Positions 20,213-30,059 of a stretch of DNA of 64,000 nucleotides are shown here, piece by piece (positions within the stretch are counted from its first letter, which is position 1; every line of letters begins with the position of its first letter). The position numbers and the translations under genes are program-made. This DNA is from Pseudomonadota bacterium (GTDB taxonomy: Bacteria; Pseudomonadota; Alphaproteobacteria; Rhodospirillales; Magnetospirillaceae). The stretch lies in NCBI GenBank assembly GCA_021848545.1, contig JAJZUL010000008.1, positions 33,228 to 97,227 of the forward strand, in the 5' to 3' direction. Under the pieces are notes generated by a model. That model was not told the origin of the DNA. It was given only the letters and a program-made list of their open reading frames with translations, and did not search any database.

Positions 20213-20418
20213 TGCGAAATGGCAGGGTAATCGGGTGAAGGCGCGTTGGAGCGGAGCGACTAGGCCGTTGAGGCCGCCGCAGCGTGCGGAGAGGCTCCAT
20301 CGGGGCCTCGGAGCGCAAGCGAGGATAGCCAAGGGCGCGGACGCGCCCGCCCGGCGATTGAGGGAAATATACATAATCCAGGGGAAGCGGGTTCACCCGA
20401 TTCCCCTGTGCGAAATGG
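20213..20418 (+). mobile_element. Miniature inverted-repeat element, copy 1, with 10-bp target duplication
   Basis: The element is 20223-20408 (186 bp). The left terminal repeat CAGGGTAATCGGGTGAA (20223-20239) pairs with TTCACCCGATTCCCCTG (20392-20408), one mismatch in 17. TGCGAAATGG is duplicated at 20213-20222 and 20409-20418. The right end also folds on itself: CAGGGGAA (20379-20386) with TTCCCCTG, plus CGGGT with ACCCG. It codes for nothing convincing. It sits between the DAHP synthase start and the methyltransferase, 17 bases before the latter's ATG. Confidence 0.93.
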
Positions 20419-20425
20419 AGACGAG

Positions 20426-21046
20426 ATGGACCAGGATACGCGCGCCAGCCACTGGCAAAAAGTCTGGACCGACAAGCCCGCCGACCGGACCAGCTGGTTC
20501 CAGGACGAACCGGCGCCGTCCCTGGCGATGATCGATGCCGCGGCGATCAGCCCGCCCGCATCGGTCATCGATGTCGGCGGCGGCGCGTCCGCCCTGGCCG
20601 ATCGCCTGCTGGACCGGGGCTTCGCCGATCTCGCCGTGCTCGACATCGCGCCCCAGGCCATGGAGCGTTCCCGAACCCGTCTGGGCGCGCGGGCGGGCGA
20701 CGTGCGCTGGATCGCCTCGGACATCCTGACCTGGAGTCCCGATCGCCGCTGGGACGTGTGGCACGACCGCGCCCTGGTCCATTTCCTCACCGATCCCGCC
20801 GAACAGGCGCGCTATCGCGAACAGGTGACGGCGGCCCTGGCGCCGGGGGGCACGGCCATCCTCGCCGCCTTTGCCCTCGACGGGCCGGAAAAATGCTCGA
20901 ATCTCCCGGTCCAACGCCATGACGGCGCCAGTCTTGCCGCCCTGATGGGGCCGGATTTCCGCCTGGAACAGGAAATCCGGCAGGATCACGTCACCCCGGC
21001 CAGCGCCACCCAGCGCTTTTGCTGGTGCCGATTCCGCCGCGCCTGA
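20426..21046 (+). CDS. Class I SAM-dependent methyltransferase
   Basis: 206 residues from ATG 20426 ([20 protein letters not shown]). The Rossmann SAM-binding motif I is [20 protein letters not shown], acidic motif II is [14 protein letters not shown], then [10 protein letters not shown] and [13 protein letters not shown]. The opening HWQKVW...TSWFQ is common in small methyltransferases of unknown substrate. A mobile element ends 17 bases before the start, so the native promoter has been pushed 186 bp or more upstream. GGAG nine bases before the ATG spans the target-duplication edge. Confidence 0.85.
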   Translation: MDQDTRASHWQKVWTDKPADRTSWFQDEPAPSLAMIDAAAISPPASVIDVGGGASALADRLLDRGFADLAVLDIAPQAMERSRTRLGARAGDVRWIASDILTWSPDRRWDVWHDRALVHFLTDPAEQARYREQVTAALAPGGTAILAAFALDGPEKCSNLPVQRHDGASLAALMGPDFRLEQEIRQDHVTPASATQRFCWCRFRRA

Positions 21047-21130
21047 CATCCGGCGAAAACCACAATTTTTATATGAACTATCAACCGTCCGCTGTTGACG
21101 CTGGAGCCCCATGCGGCGCTCCTTTAGACT

Positions 21131-21156
21131 GGTCCTGACGGAAGACGGATAGGACC
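21131..21156 (+). promoter_or_regulatory. Hairpin covering the ribosome site of the Hpt/receiver-like gene
   Basis: GGTCCT (21131-21136) is complementary to AGGACC (21151-21156), which contains the AGGA ribosome site for ATG 21164. The 6-bp stem with a 14-base loop could limit translation. It could also be chance, as the stem is short. Confidence 0.3.
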
Positions 21157-21163
21157 GGACGCC

Positions 21164-22703
<1,540 letters not shown>

Positions 22704-23915
22704 TCATTCCACCGGAACCGGCGCCGGTCGCGATATCCCCGGCAGAAACCGGCCAGCCACGGCGATGAGCGCCGCCAATCCCGCCAGCAGCGCGAACAGG
22801 GCGCCGAGGCCGCCGGAAGAGCCGCCCATCACCGCCACCAGCGGCACCGCCAGACTGGCGACCCCGAATCCCAGCACATATTTGAATCCGAAGGCGGTAC
22901 CCCGCCAGCGGGCCGGCGCCGCGCGGGCCACCAGCAAATTTTCCGCCGGAATCGCCGACAGGTTGGCGGTCACCGCCAACGCCGCCGCCGCCACCAGCCC
23001 CACCCCCGACAGGCCCGCCACCGCCAGCAGCAACGGCAATTGAGCCAAGGCCGCGCCGATATAGATCCGTTTGGGGGGATGACGGTCGGCGAGGTGACCG
23101 GCGGCGATCTGCGCCAGACCGGCCACCAGATAGATGACGCTGACCGCCATCGACACCGCGACGACGCCCCCTCCCGAACCGCCATCGCCCAAACGCTCGG
23201 CCAGCACCTTCGGCAGAGCCGCCTGGGTCGCCTGATAGATCAGGCCGGCGGAAAGCATGGTCACCGCCAGAACCTGGCCGGCCCGCCGGGCCTCGCCCGG
23301 CGCCGGCGGCGGGTGCGGCCGGCGATCGGCCTTGGTTTCGACCACACGGCCGAGGCGGATGGCGACGGCGAAAGCGAACCCCACCAGCAGGCAGACCGCG
23401 CCGGGCGCGATGAAGGCCGCCCGCCAGCCGCCGGTCGCCCCCAGACCGGCGGTGACCAGCCCGGCCAGGGCCGGTCCCAACCCGCCGAACACGCCGTTGA
23501 TGCCGATGGCCCGGCCGCGATTTTCCGCGCTTTGGATCAGCCAGGCGATGCCCACCGGATGGTAGATCGATCCGAACAGCCCGACCAACGCCAGCGCCGC
23601 CGCCAGACTCCAGGGGCCGGTGGCCAGCCCGGCGGCGATGGCGCCGGCGCCCAGGCCGAAAAAATAGACCACCATCATCCCCACCCGGCTCCAGCGGTCG
23701 CCCAGCCAGCCGGCGGCCGGCGCCGCCACCCCGTACAACACCTTGGCCACGACGATCAGCACCAGCACGCGCCCGTAGGACAGGCCCAGATCGGCCGGCA
23801 GGCTCAGGGCGGCGACGATATAAAAAATCGGCTCGAACAGATGGGAAAAGGTGTGGGCCACCGCCGCGAAGGCCAGAGCGGCCCCGGTCGAAGGGGTGGT
23901 GGAGCGGTTTCGCAT
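22704..23915 (-). CDS. Major facilitator superfamily transporter
   Basis: 403 residues and about twelve hydrophobic segments. Loop 2-3 carries AAGWLGDRWSRVGMMVVYFF (MFS motif A form), and VGLFGSIYHPVGIAWLIQSA is a sequence seen in fosmidomycin-resistance and related MFS proteins. The domains are joined by a charged loop around residues 190-215. Substrate unknown. Convergent with bluB; no ribosome-site ambiguity worth noting. The upstream side faces the HTH gene divergently across a 264-bp spacer. Confidence 0.87.
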   Translation of the reverse strand: MRNRSTTPSTGAALAFAAVAHTFSHLFEPIFYIVAALSLPADLGLSYGRVLVLIVVAKVLYGVAAPAAGWLGDRWSRVGMMVVYFFGLGAGAIAAGLATGPWSLAAALALVGLFGSIYHPVGIAWLIQSAENRGRAIGINGVFGGLGPALAGLVTAGLGATGGWRAAFIAPGAVCLLVGFAFAVAIRLGRVVETKADRRPHPPPAPGEARRAGQVLAVTMLSAGLIYQATQAALPKVLAERLGDGGSGGGVVAVSMAVSVIYLVAGLAQIAAGHLADRHPPKRIYIGAALAQLPLLLAVAGLSGVGLVAAAALAVTANLSAIPAENLLVARAAPARWRGTAFGFKYVLGFGVASLAVPLVAVMGGSSGGLGALFALLAGLAALIAVAGRFLPGISRPAPVPVE

Positions 23916-24035
23916 GGGTGGCGTCGCAAGAGGGAAAGGGCCGCCATCGTGCCACCGGCCGGCCGACGCCGCAATCCGCTGCCTTTATCTTTTCATACGA
24001 CAAATCAACCGTAGAACAATACACTCTCGGTCAGA

Positions 24036-24165
24036 GCGACGCGCCTGAAATCTGAAACGTCTGGCTAAATCTTGGACGCGTCGCTCCGGCGAGCATTGAG
24101 CGAGCGGCCAAGCGCGCGGACGCGCGCGTCCGGCGAGGGCCAAATATAAAGCGTTTCACCCCTGC
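24036..24165. other. Spacer with palindromes, possible relic of the miniature element
   Basis: Between the MFS and HTH genes. It has GCGACGCG (24036-24043) opposite CGCGTCGC (24077-24084), and the 14-bp palindrome GGACGCGCGCGTCC (24118-24131). The stretch around 24100-24150 resembles the inner right part of the miniature elements (gcggccaag, cgcggacgcgc, cggcga, aaatata in the same order), but terminal repeats and target duplication are not recognisable. Treat as a weak relic. Confidence 0.3.
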
Positions 24166-24179
24166 AACGGGAGGCGGTT

Positions 24180-24866
24180 ATGGTTTTCAAATCCGTCGAG
24201 GCCTATCTCGACGCCCTGCGCCAGGATTCCAACCTCACCATGCTCCCCCTGGGATTGGTGGCGGAACTGAAGGGGATCAGCCGGTCGGCGGTCTCGGAAC
24301 AGATCAAATCGGGGGCGTTGAGCGGAATCGTCGTCAAAGGACGACGCAAGACCTGGCGCGGCGTCCAGCCCGACGCCCTGTTCGCCCAGGAACGGCGCAT
24401 CCAGGAAGAGGCCCGCGAGCGGCGCGAACAATTGCTGGCGGCGCTGGTCGCCCATGCCGGCGCCAAGCGCACGGTGCCCTACGCCACGATCATGGAGCCG
24501 CTGGGCATGGCGCCGAAAAACCCCCGCCATCGGGCCGAGATCGGCGATCTGCTGGCCGAGGCGTCGAAGCGAAGCCATGCCGATCACGGCTTCATGATCG
24601 GCGCCATCGTCGTGCAGAAATCCTCGGGCCAGCCCAACCGGCTGTTCTTCCAATTGGCCCGAGAACTGGGCGAACTGGCCGAGGGCGCCGACGAGACCCT
24701 GTTCTGGCAGGCCCAGTGCGAGCGGGTCTTCGCCCATTACGCCGCGACGGCGCCGGCGGCAGCGGCACCCGCTCCGGCCAAACCGAAGAAAACGCCGAAG
24801 CCGAAGGCGGCGGTCAAGCCCAAGACGGCAGCGGCTGATGCCGCGAAGCCCGAGCGAACGGAGTGA
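24180..24866 (+). CDS. HTH protein with lysine/alanine-rich C-terminal tail, function unknown
   Basis: 228 residues. Residues 20-50 (LGLVAELKGISRSAVSEQIK) look like a helix-turn-helix segment. A middle region with charged helices (QEEARERREQLLAALVAHAG, then RTVPYATIMEPLGMAPKNPR and HRAEIGDLLAEASKRSH) is followed by a tail of about 45 residues of A, P and K (PAKPKKTPKPKAAVKPKTAA), like eukaryotic H1-type tails seen in some bacterial nucleoid proteins. A DNA-binding role is an inference. GGGAGG lies six bases before the ATG. Convergent with the polyamine operon. Confidence 0.7.
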   Translation: MVFKSVEAYLDALRQDSNLTMLPLGLVAELKGISRSAVSEQIKSGALSGIVVKGRRKTWRGVQPDALFAQERRIQEEARERREQLLAALVAHAGAKRTVPYATIMEPLGMAPKNPRHRAEIGDLLAEASKRSHADHGFMIGAIVVQKSSGQPNRLFFQLARELGELAEGADETLFWQAQCERVFAHYAATAPAAAAPAPAKPKKTPKPKAAVKPKTAAADAAKPERTE

Positions 24867-24902
24867 GCGCCCGGCTACTCGAGGGCGGGTTTGACATAAA
24901 AA

Positions 24903-25700
24903 TCAGGCGCGGGCGCGCATCAGCCGCCAGGCGGCGAGGATTCCCACCGCCACCACCAGGACGATGATGGTGCCCAGCGCGTTGATTTCGGGGGAAACCC
25001 CCATGCGGACCGAGGAGAACACCTCGATCGGCAAGGTGGTGGCGCCGGGTCCGGTCACGAACTGGGCCACCACCACGTCGTCGAGGGAGAGCGTGAAGGC
25101 CAGCAGCCAGCCCGCCGCCAAAGACGGCGCCAGCAGCGGCAGGGTGATCAGGGCGAAGGCCTTGGCAGGCCGCGCCCCCAGATCCATCGCCGCCTCTTCC
25201 AGGGAATGGTCCATCTGGCCCAGACGGGCGCGGACCACCACCGCCACATAGGTCATGGCGATGGTGGCATGGGCGATGACCAGGGTGGTGAAGCCGCGCT
25301 GGGACGGCCAGCCGACGGTCTGTCCCAAAGCCACGAACATCAGCAACAAGGCCAGGCCGATGATGACGTCGGGCATCACCAGGGGCGCGGCGATCAGCGC
25401 CATGAACAGATTCCGCCCGCGAAAATCGCCGAACCGCACCAGGGCCACCGCCGCCAGGGTTCCCAACACCAGGGCCAGGGTGGCGCTGGTGGCCGCCACC
25501 TTGAGGCTGAGCCAGGCGGCGTCGAGAAAACGGGGATCGTGGGCCAGCACCCCGTACCAGCGGGTCGACAGCCCGCCCCAGATCACCACCAGGCGCGATT
25601 TGTTGAACGACCACACCATCAGCACCAGGATCGGCAGATACAGAAAGGCGTAGCCGAACCCCAGCAGGCTGAGCAGACCCAGCCGGGAGGCGCCGACCAT
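24903..25700 (-). CDS. potI: Spermidine/putrescine ABC transporter permease PotI-like
   Basis: Inner-membrane permease, 265 residues, six TM segments. It carries YAFLYLPILVLMVWSFNKSR, then LVMPDVIIGLALLLMFVALG and the ABC-coupling EAA loop LEEAAMDLGARPAKAFALIT. The closing FTLSLDDVVVAQFVTGPGAT is typical of PotC/PotI. A GTG at 25733 overlaps the potH stop as GTGA and would add eleven residues; it is an equally good start by coupling. Last gene of potFGHI. Confidence 0.92.
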   Translation of the reverse strand: MVGASRLGLLSLLGFGYAFLYLPILVLMVWSFNKSRLVVIWGGLSTRWYGVLAHDPRFLDAAWLSLKVAATSATLALVLGTLAAVALVRFGDFRGRNLFMALIAAPLVMPDVIIGLALLLMFVALGQTVGWPSQRGFTTLVIAHATIAMTYVAVVVRARLGQMDHSLEEAAMDLGARPAKAFALITLPLLAPSLAAGWLLAFTLSLDDVVVAQFVTGPGATTLPIEVFSSVRMGVSPEINALGTIIVLVVAVGILAAWRLMRARA

Positions 25701-25729
25701 GCGCGCCCCGTTTTCACCCCCCGCCGCGG

Positions 25730-26638
25730 TCACGACCCGGCCTCGACGGTTCGGGCCAGACGCCGCTGCAACCGTTGCAGCAGGGCCAGCGGCACAATCA
25801 GCGCCACCAGCAACGCCACCGCCAGGGCCGAGGCGGTGGGCCAGTCGCGGTCGAGCGCGAACACGTCCCACAGGGCCTTGCCCAGCATGTTGGAGCCGCT
25901 GCCGCCCAGCAGGTCGGGAATGACGTATTCGCCCACCGCCGGAATGAACACCAGCAGACAACCGGCGACGATCCCCGGAAACGACAAGGGCAGGGTCACC
26001 GACAGAAAGGTGCGCCAGGGCCGCGCCCCGAGATCGGCGGCGGCCTCCAGCAGGGCCGGGTCCTGGCGTTCCAGGGTCGCGTAGAGCGGCAGGATCATGA
26101 AGGGCAGATAGGAATAGACGATGCCGATATAGACCGCGGTCGGCGTGTCGAGGATCACCAGGGAGTGATGGATGATTCCTAAGCTTTTCAGCAGCAGATT
26201 GAGCAGCCCCTGATCCTTGAGAATGCCCATCCAGGCATAGACCCGGATCAGGAACGAGGTCCAGAACGGCAGGATCACCAGCATCAGCAGCAGATTGCGC
26301 CGGTCGGGACGCGCCCGGGCGATGGCCAGGGCCATGGGATAGCCCAACCCCAGGCACAGCAGGGTGGAGATGGCGGCGATCTTCAGGGACCCGAAATAGG
26401 CCGCGACATAGAGATCGTCGCGGAACAGCCGGGCGAAATTGTTGAACGTGATGTTGGCCGCAGGCCAGTGGTGGCGCCAGACCACCACGGGTTCGTAAGG
26501 CGGAATGCCGATGCGGGCATGGGACAGGCTGATGGCCGCCACGATCAGGAACGGGGCCAGGAAGAACAGCGCCAGCCACAGGAAGGGCAGCGCCACCACC
26601 AGCCGCGCCCCCCAGAGATTGGCCCGCCCTCCGCTCAC
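25730..26638 (-). CDS. potH: Spermidine/putrescine ABC transporter permease PotH-like
   Basis: 302-residue inner-membrane permease. It has the FFLAPFLIVAAISLSHARIG start of PotH, ILPFWTSFLIRVYAWMGILK, GIVYSYLPFMILPLYATLER, the EAA loop LEAAADLGARPWRTFLSVTL and FIPAVGEYVIPDLLGGSGSN, all characteristic of PotB/PotH. Start is GTG 26638, overlapping the potG stop as GTGA. Works as the heterodimer partner of PotI with the PotG ATPase. Confidence 0.94.
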   Translation of the reverse strand: MSGGRANLWGARLVVALPFLWLALFFLAPFLIVAAISLSHARIGIPPYEPVVVWRHHWPAANITFNNFARLFRDDLYVAAYFGSLKIAAISTLLCLGLGYPMALAIARARPDRRNLLLMLVILPFWTSFLIRVYAWMGILKDQGLLNLLLKSLGIIHHSLVILDTPTAVYIGIVYSYLPFMILPLYATLERQDPALLEAAADLGARPWRTFLSVTLPLSFPGIVAGCLLVFIPAVGEYVIPDLLGGSGSNMLGKALWDVFALDRDWPTASALAVALLVALIVPLALLQRLQRRLARTVEAGS

Positions 26639-27741
26639 GGCACCACCCGCGCCGCCGACGGGGGAATGGCCAGGAATACCGCCTCGCCGCGATCGATGGC
26701 CGCCGCGTCATGGCCGAAATTGGCGGCGGTGACCAGCACCGACCGGCCGCCGGCCAATTCCACCCGATATTGCGAGGCGTCGCCGTGATAGGCGACGGCC
26801 GCCACCGTTCCTGTCAGCACCGCATCCGTCCCCGCCGGCGGCGTCCGGCTCAGCGCGATCCGTTCCGGCCGCACCATCAGCGTCACCGGGCCGCCGGCGC
26901 GATCGCCGCTCTCGCCGTCGAGGGCGGCCAGCAGCGGCGCCGCCAGCCCCTCGACGGCGACCGCCAGATGCCCGTCGCGATAGCCGGCGGCGGTCCCTTC
27001 GAAGAAATTGGCGGTGCCGATGAAATCGGCCACCTGCCGCCCCGCCGGGCGCTCGTAGATGTCGCGCGGACGCCCCACCTGGAGAATGCGGCCGTTCTCC
27101 ATCACCGCGATGCGGGTCGACAGGGTCATCGCCTCCTCCTGGTCGTGGGTGACCATGACGAAGGTGAGTCCGACCTCGTTCTGAATGCGCATCAGTTCGA
27201 ACTGGGTACGCTGGCGCAGTCTTTTGTCGAGGGCCGCCAGGGGTTCGTCCAGCAGCACCACCTTGGGACGCTTGACCAGGCAGCGGGCCAGGGCCACGCG
27301 CTGGCGCTGGCCGCCCGACAATTGTCCGGGGCGGCGCCGCCCCAACCCCTCCAACTGCACCAGGGCCAGCATGGCGGCCACCCGCTCGCGGATTTCCGCC
27401 CGCTTCACCCCGTCCTGGCGCAGGCCGAAGGCGATATTGTCCTCGACGCTCATATGGGGGAACAGGGCGTAGGACTGGAACATCATGTTCACCGGCCGCC
27501 CATAGGCCGGCGTTCCGGTCATGTCGGCCCCGCCGATCAGGATACGCCCGGCGCTGGGACTTTCCAGCCCGGCCATCATCCTCAGCAGAGTGCTTTTTCC
27601 GCAGCCGGACGGTCCCAGCAGCGAAAAGAACTCGCCCTCGGCGATGGCGAGATCGACCCCGTCCACCGCCGTCACCGTTCCGAACAGCTTGGTCACGCCC
27701 TCCAGGCGCAATGCCGGTTCACCGGCCGCGAGCCCGGCCAT
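26635..27741 (-). CDS. potG: Spermidine/putrescine ABC transporter ATPase PotG-like
   Basis: 368-residue ABC ATPase. Walker A FSLLGPSGCGKSTLLRMMAG, Q loop in MMFQSYALFPHMSVEDNIAF, signature QLSGGQRQRVALARCLV, Walker B VVLLDEPLAALDKRLR, H loop VMVTHDQEEAMTLSTRIAVM, then a C-terminal TOBE domain (VTLMVRPERIALS). This arrangement belongs to the PotA/PotG branch. Two bases separate it from potF; it overlaps potH by four bases. Confidence 0.95.
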   Translation of the reverse strand: MAGLAAGEPALRLEGVTKLFGTVTAVDGVDLAIAEGEFFSLLGPSGCGKSTLLRMMAGLESPSAGRILIGGADMTGTPAYGRPVNMMFQSYALFPHMSVEDNIAFGLRQDGVKRAEIRERVAAMLALVQLEGLGRRRPGQLSGGQRQRVALARCLVKRPKVVLLDEPLAALDKRLRQRTQFELMRIQNEVGLTFVMVTHDQEEAMTLSTRIAVMENGRILQVGRPRDIYERPAGRQVADFIGTANFFEGTAAGYRDGHLAVAVEGLAAPLLAALDGESGDRAGGPVTLMVRPERIALSRTPPAGTDAVLTGTVAAVAYHGDASQYRVELAGGRSVLVTAANFGHDAAAIDRGEAVFLAIPPSAARVVP

Positions 27742-27743
27742 GG

Positions 27744-28853
27744 CTACCGGAGACCGGCGCGGAAGCGGGTCCAGGCGCGGGTCCGCTTGCGCTCGAAGGC
27801 GAAGGAGGCCGGCGGCAGGGCCGAGAACAGCCGTTTTTCCACCGCGGGCGGCGGATAGATCACCGGATCGTCCTTGATCGACGGCTTGACGTATTTGAGC
27901 GAGGCCGGCACCGCGTTGGCGTAGCCCACCGCATTGGTGATGTCGCCGATCACGTCGGGGCGCAGGATGAAATTGATGAATTCCTCGGCGGCGCGGGGAT
28001 GGGGAGCGTCCTTGGGAATGGCCATGACGTCGATATTGACCACCGCGCCCTGTTTGGGAATGACGATGGCGATCTTGCGCTTGTCGCCGGCCTCCTCGGC
28101 GCGGCGGCGCACCTGCACCAGATCGCCGACATAGCCCTGGGCCACGCAGATGTCGCCCGACACCAGATCGTCCCGGTATTTTTCGCTGTTGAGATAGCGG
28201 TAATCGTGCCGGAGCGGGGTCAGCGCGTCCATCGCCGCCTTCAGCGCCGCATCGTCCTGTTCCTCGGGATCGCGGCCAAGATAATCGAGCATCGCCGGCA
28301 CCACTTCCAGCGGCGTGTCGAGCAGGGTCACCCCGCATTTCTTGAGCACCGAGACCACCTTGGGATCGAACAGCATCGCCCAGGAATTGACCGGCGCGTC
28401 GGGCAGCAGCTTCTTCACTTCCGCCACGTTATAGCCGATGCCGGTGGCCGCCATCATATAGGGCACGCCGTGGGCGTTGCCGGGATCGACCTTGGCCAGC
28501 CGGGCCATCACCCGCTTGTCCAGCCCCTTGGCGTTGGGAATGCGGGCGTAATCGAGCTTGCGGTAGATGCCGGCCTTGACCTGCTGGGCGAAGAACGGCG
28601 ACGAGGATGGAAACACCACGTCATAGCCGGAATCCCCGGTCATCAGCTTGGCGTCCAGGGTTTCGTTGTCGCCATAGGTGTCGTAACGGACCTTGATGCC
28701 GGTGGCCTTGGTGAAGCGCGCCAGCGTATCGGGCGCGATATAGGCGGACCAGTTATAGACATTGACCACCCGCTCCTTCGCCGCCGCGCCGGCGGCGGTC
28801 AGAGCCAGAAGTCCCAACAAAACGGCAAAGCGAACGGACAGACGAACGGACAT
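27744..28853 (-). CDS. potF: Periplasmic putrescine/spermidine-binding protein PotF-like
   Basis: 369 residues. A signal peptide (SVRFAVLLGLLALTAAGAAA) is followed by RVVNVYNWSAYIAPDTLARF, the PotD/PotF start where Trp and Ser/Tyr contact the amine; later come YDTYGDNETLDAKLMTGDSG, DVVFPSSSPFFAQQVKAGIY and QGYVGDLVQVRRRAEEAG. ATG 28853 has GGGGAAG just upstream; an in-frame ATG at 28901 lacks one. First gene of potFGHI, so the promoter should lie in 28854-29045, opposite the coiled-coil gene. Confidence 0.94.
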   Translation of the reverse strand: MSVRLSVRFAVLLGLLALTAAGAAAKERVVNVYNWSAYIAPDTLARFTKATGIKVRYDTYGDNETLDAKLMTGDSGYDVVFPSSSPFFAQQVKAGIYRKLDYARIPNAKGLDKRVMARLAKVDPGNAHGVPYMMAATGIGYNVAEVKKLLPDAPVNSWAMLFDPKVVSVLKKCGVTLLDTPLEVVPAMLDYLGRDPEEQDDAALKAAMDALTPLRHDYRYLNSEKYRDDLVSGDICVAQGYVGDLVQVRRRAEEAGDKRKIAIVIPKQGAVVNIDVMAIPKDAPHPRAAEEFINFILRPDVIGDITNAVGYANAVPASLKYVKPSIKDDPVIYPPPAVEKRLFSALPPASFAFERKRTRAWTRFRAGLR

Positions 28854-29045
28854 GGCGCTTCCCCTTGCCAACCAACCCGAACATGACGGCGGGCGCGGCA
28901 TGGGCGGAATTTACCGCATGGCCCGCGTCTCGAGTCAATCGGGGAACAACGGCGCCCGAGGGCGATCAAGGTTGCAATGAAGAGCCGGTTAGCGGAGAGT
29001 GACGCATATTATTGCACCCTCACCCTTACACCGCCGGTCGATGTC

Positions 29046-29642
29046 ATGGGCTTGTCTACGATCCTTGTCATTACATTGGCGGCGGGTGTTGTCTTGGTGG
29101 TTGGGGGCGGCCTTGTGATGTACATGGCCAACCTTGTAAAAAGCGCCTATGAAATCAAGGTCCAGATCAATTCCGACGTGGATGATCGCCTGACCAAAAT
29201 GGCCGACGATCTGGACAAGAAGTCCAAATGGATCAAGCGCGATCTGCTGGAAGAGTTGGAAAAAAGCAAGGCGGCTCTGTTCACCGAGAACGCCACCAAG
29301 CTCCAGGCCCTGGCCGATCCCCTGACCAAGCGCACCGAGGCATTGGAAACGGCCCTGCGCGGCGAGCGCGGCGAATGGGTCAAGGCCGTCGATTCCGATC
29401 GGCAAAGTCTCGGCAATCTCGATGCCCGCCTCAAGCTGATTCGCCGCGACATCAAGCGGATCGAGGAAAAGCTGGGGTTGGAGAGCGCCGCCGAGGCCGG
29501 CGCGGCCCCGCAACCGGCCGGCAAGCCGGATACGGCCGCCGCCCCGGGCAAAGAGTCCACGCCGGCGCAGGCCAAGCCTGAAGCGGAAAAAAAACCGGCC
29601 AGCCCCTATTCCGGCGGCCTCACCCTGCCCGATCTGGGTTGA
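29046..29642 (+). CDS. Single-pass membrane coiled-coil protein, function unknown
   Basis: 198 residues from ATG 29046. One TM segment (TILVITLAAGVVLVVGGGLV), then about 110 residues of charged helix predicted as coiled coil (VDDRLTKMADDLDKKSKWIK, LEELEKSKAALFTENATKLQ, LKLIRRDIKRIEEKLGLES), then a Pro/Ala/Lys-rich tail ending SGGLTLPDLG. The layout resembles small inner-membrane scaffold proteins. An upstream ATG at 28977 would add 23 residues before the membrane segment. Codon use matches neighbours. No functional partner is obvious. Confidence 0.7.
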   Translation: MGLSTILVITLAAGVVLVVGGGLVMYMANLVKSAYEIKVQINSDVDDRLTKMADDLDKKSKWIKRDLLEELEKSKAALFTENATKLQALADPLTKRTEALETALRGERGEWVKAVDSDRQSLGNLDARLKLIRRDIKRIEEKLGLESAAEAGAAPQPAGKPDTAAAPGKESTPAQAKPEAEKKPASPYSGGLTLPDLG

Positions 29643-29705
29643 AATCCCGCGTCACCGCAAAGAGCGCGATGATAGGGCATGAACGGTCCATCCGGGGCCG
29701 GATGC

Positions 29706-29989
29706 GATCGATCGCCAGGGTCATCGGGTGAAGGCGCATTGGAGCGGAGCGACCAGACCGTTGAGGCCGCCGCAGCGTGCGGAGAGGCCCCATCGGGGCC
29801 CCGGAGCGCAAGCGAAGATAACCCAGAGATCGCGCAAGCGAAGATAACCCAGAGATCGCGCAAGCGAAGATAACCCAGAGATCGCGCAAGCGAGGATAGC
29901 CAAGGGCGCGGACGCGCCCGCCCGGCGATTGAGGGAAATATACATAACCCAGGGGAAGCGGGTTCACCCGATTCCCCTGGATCGATCGC
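29706..29989 (+). mobile_element. Miniature inverted-repeat element, copy 2, with triplicated 26-bp unit
   Basis: The element is 29716-29979 (264 bp), exactly 186 plus 3 x 26. Left end CAGGGTCATCGGGTGAA (29716-29732), right end TTCACCCGATTCCCCTG (29963-29979), two mismatches. The target duplication GATCGATCGC is at 29706-29715 and 29980-29989. It lies between the coiled-coil gene and the end of nuoM. Confidence 0.93.
29806..29883 (+). repeat. Three tandem 26-bp units inside the miniature element
   Basis: Three units at 29806-29831, 29832-29857 and 29858-29883, apparently identical, each beginning GCGCAAGCGAAGATAACCC. They precede the ordinary GCGCAAGCGAGGATAGCC segment found once in the other full copies, so they are an expansion of that segment. 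Confidence 0.92.
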
Positions 29990-30001
29990 GGAGCCGTAAC
30001 G

Positions 30002-30036
30002 ACATCGGGCCGGCGCCAAAGGCGCCGGCCCGATGT
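30002..30036 (-). terminator. Strong hairpin after nuoM
   Basis: Perfect 16-bp GC-rich stem, ACATCGGGCCGGCGCC (30002-30017) and its complement (30021-30036), loop AAA. It begins 24 bases after the nuoM stop in the reading direction. No T run follows on either strand, so it may act as an mRNA 3' end stabiliser or a rho-assisted stop rather than a simple intrinsic terminator. Confidence 0.6.
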
Positions 30037-30059
30037 TCGAACCAACCCGATATATCGGA

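Noticed and set aside
20041..20396. Upstream extension of DAHP synthase to 579 residues
   Set aside because: The added part is the translated miniature element and spacer; similar reading appears at other element copies, and the true family start is ATG 20042.
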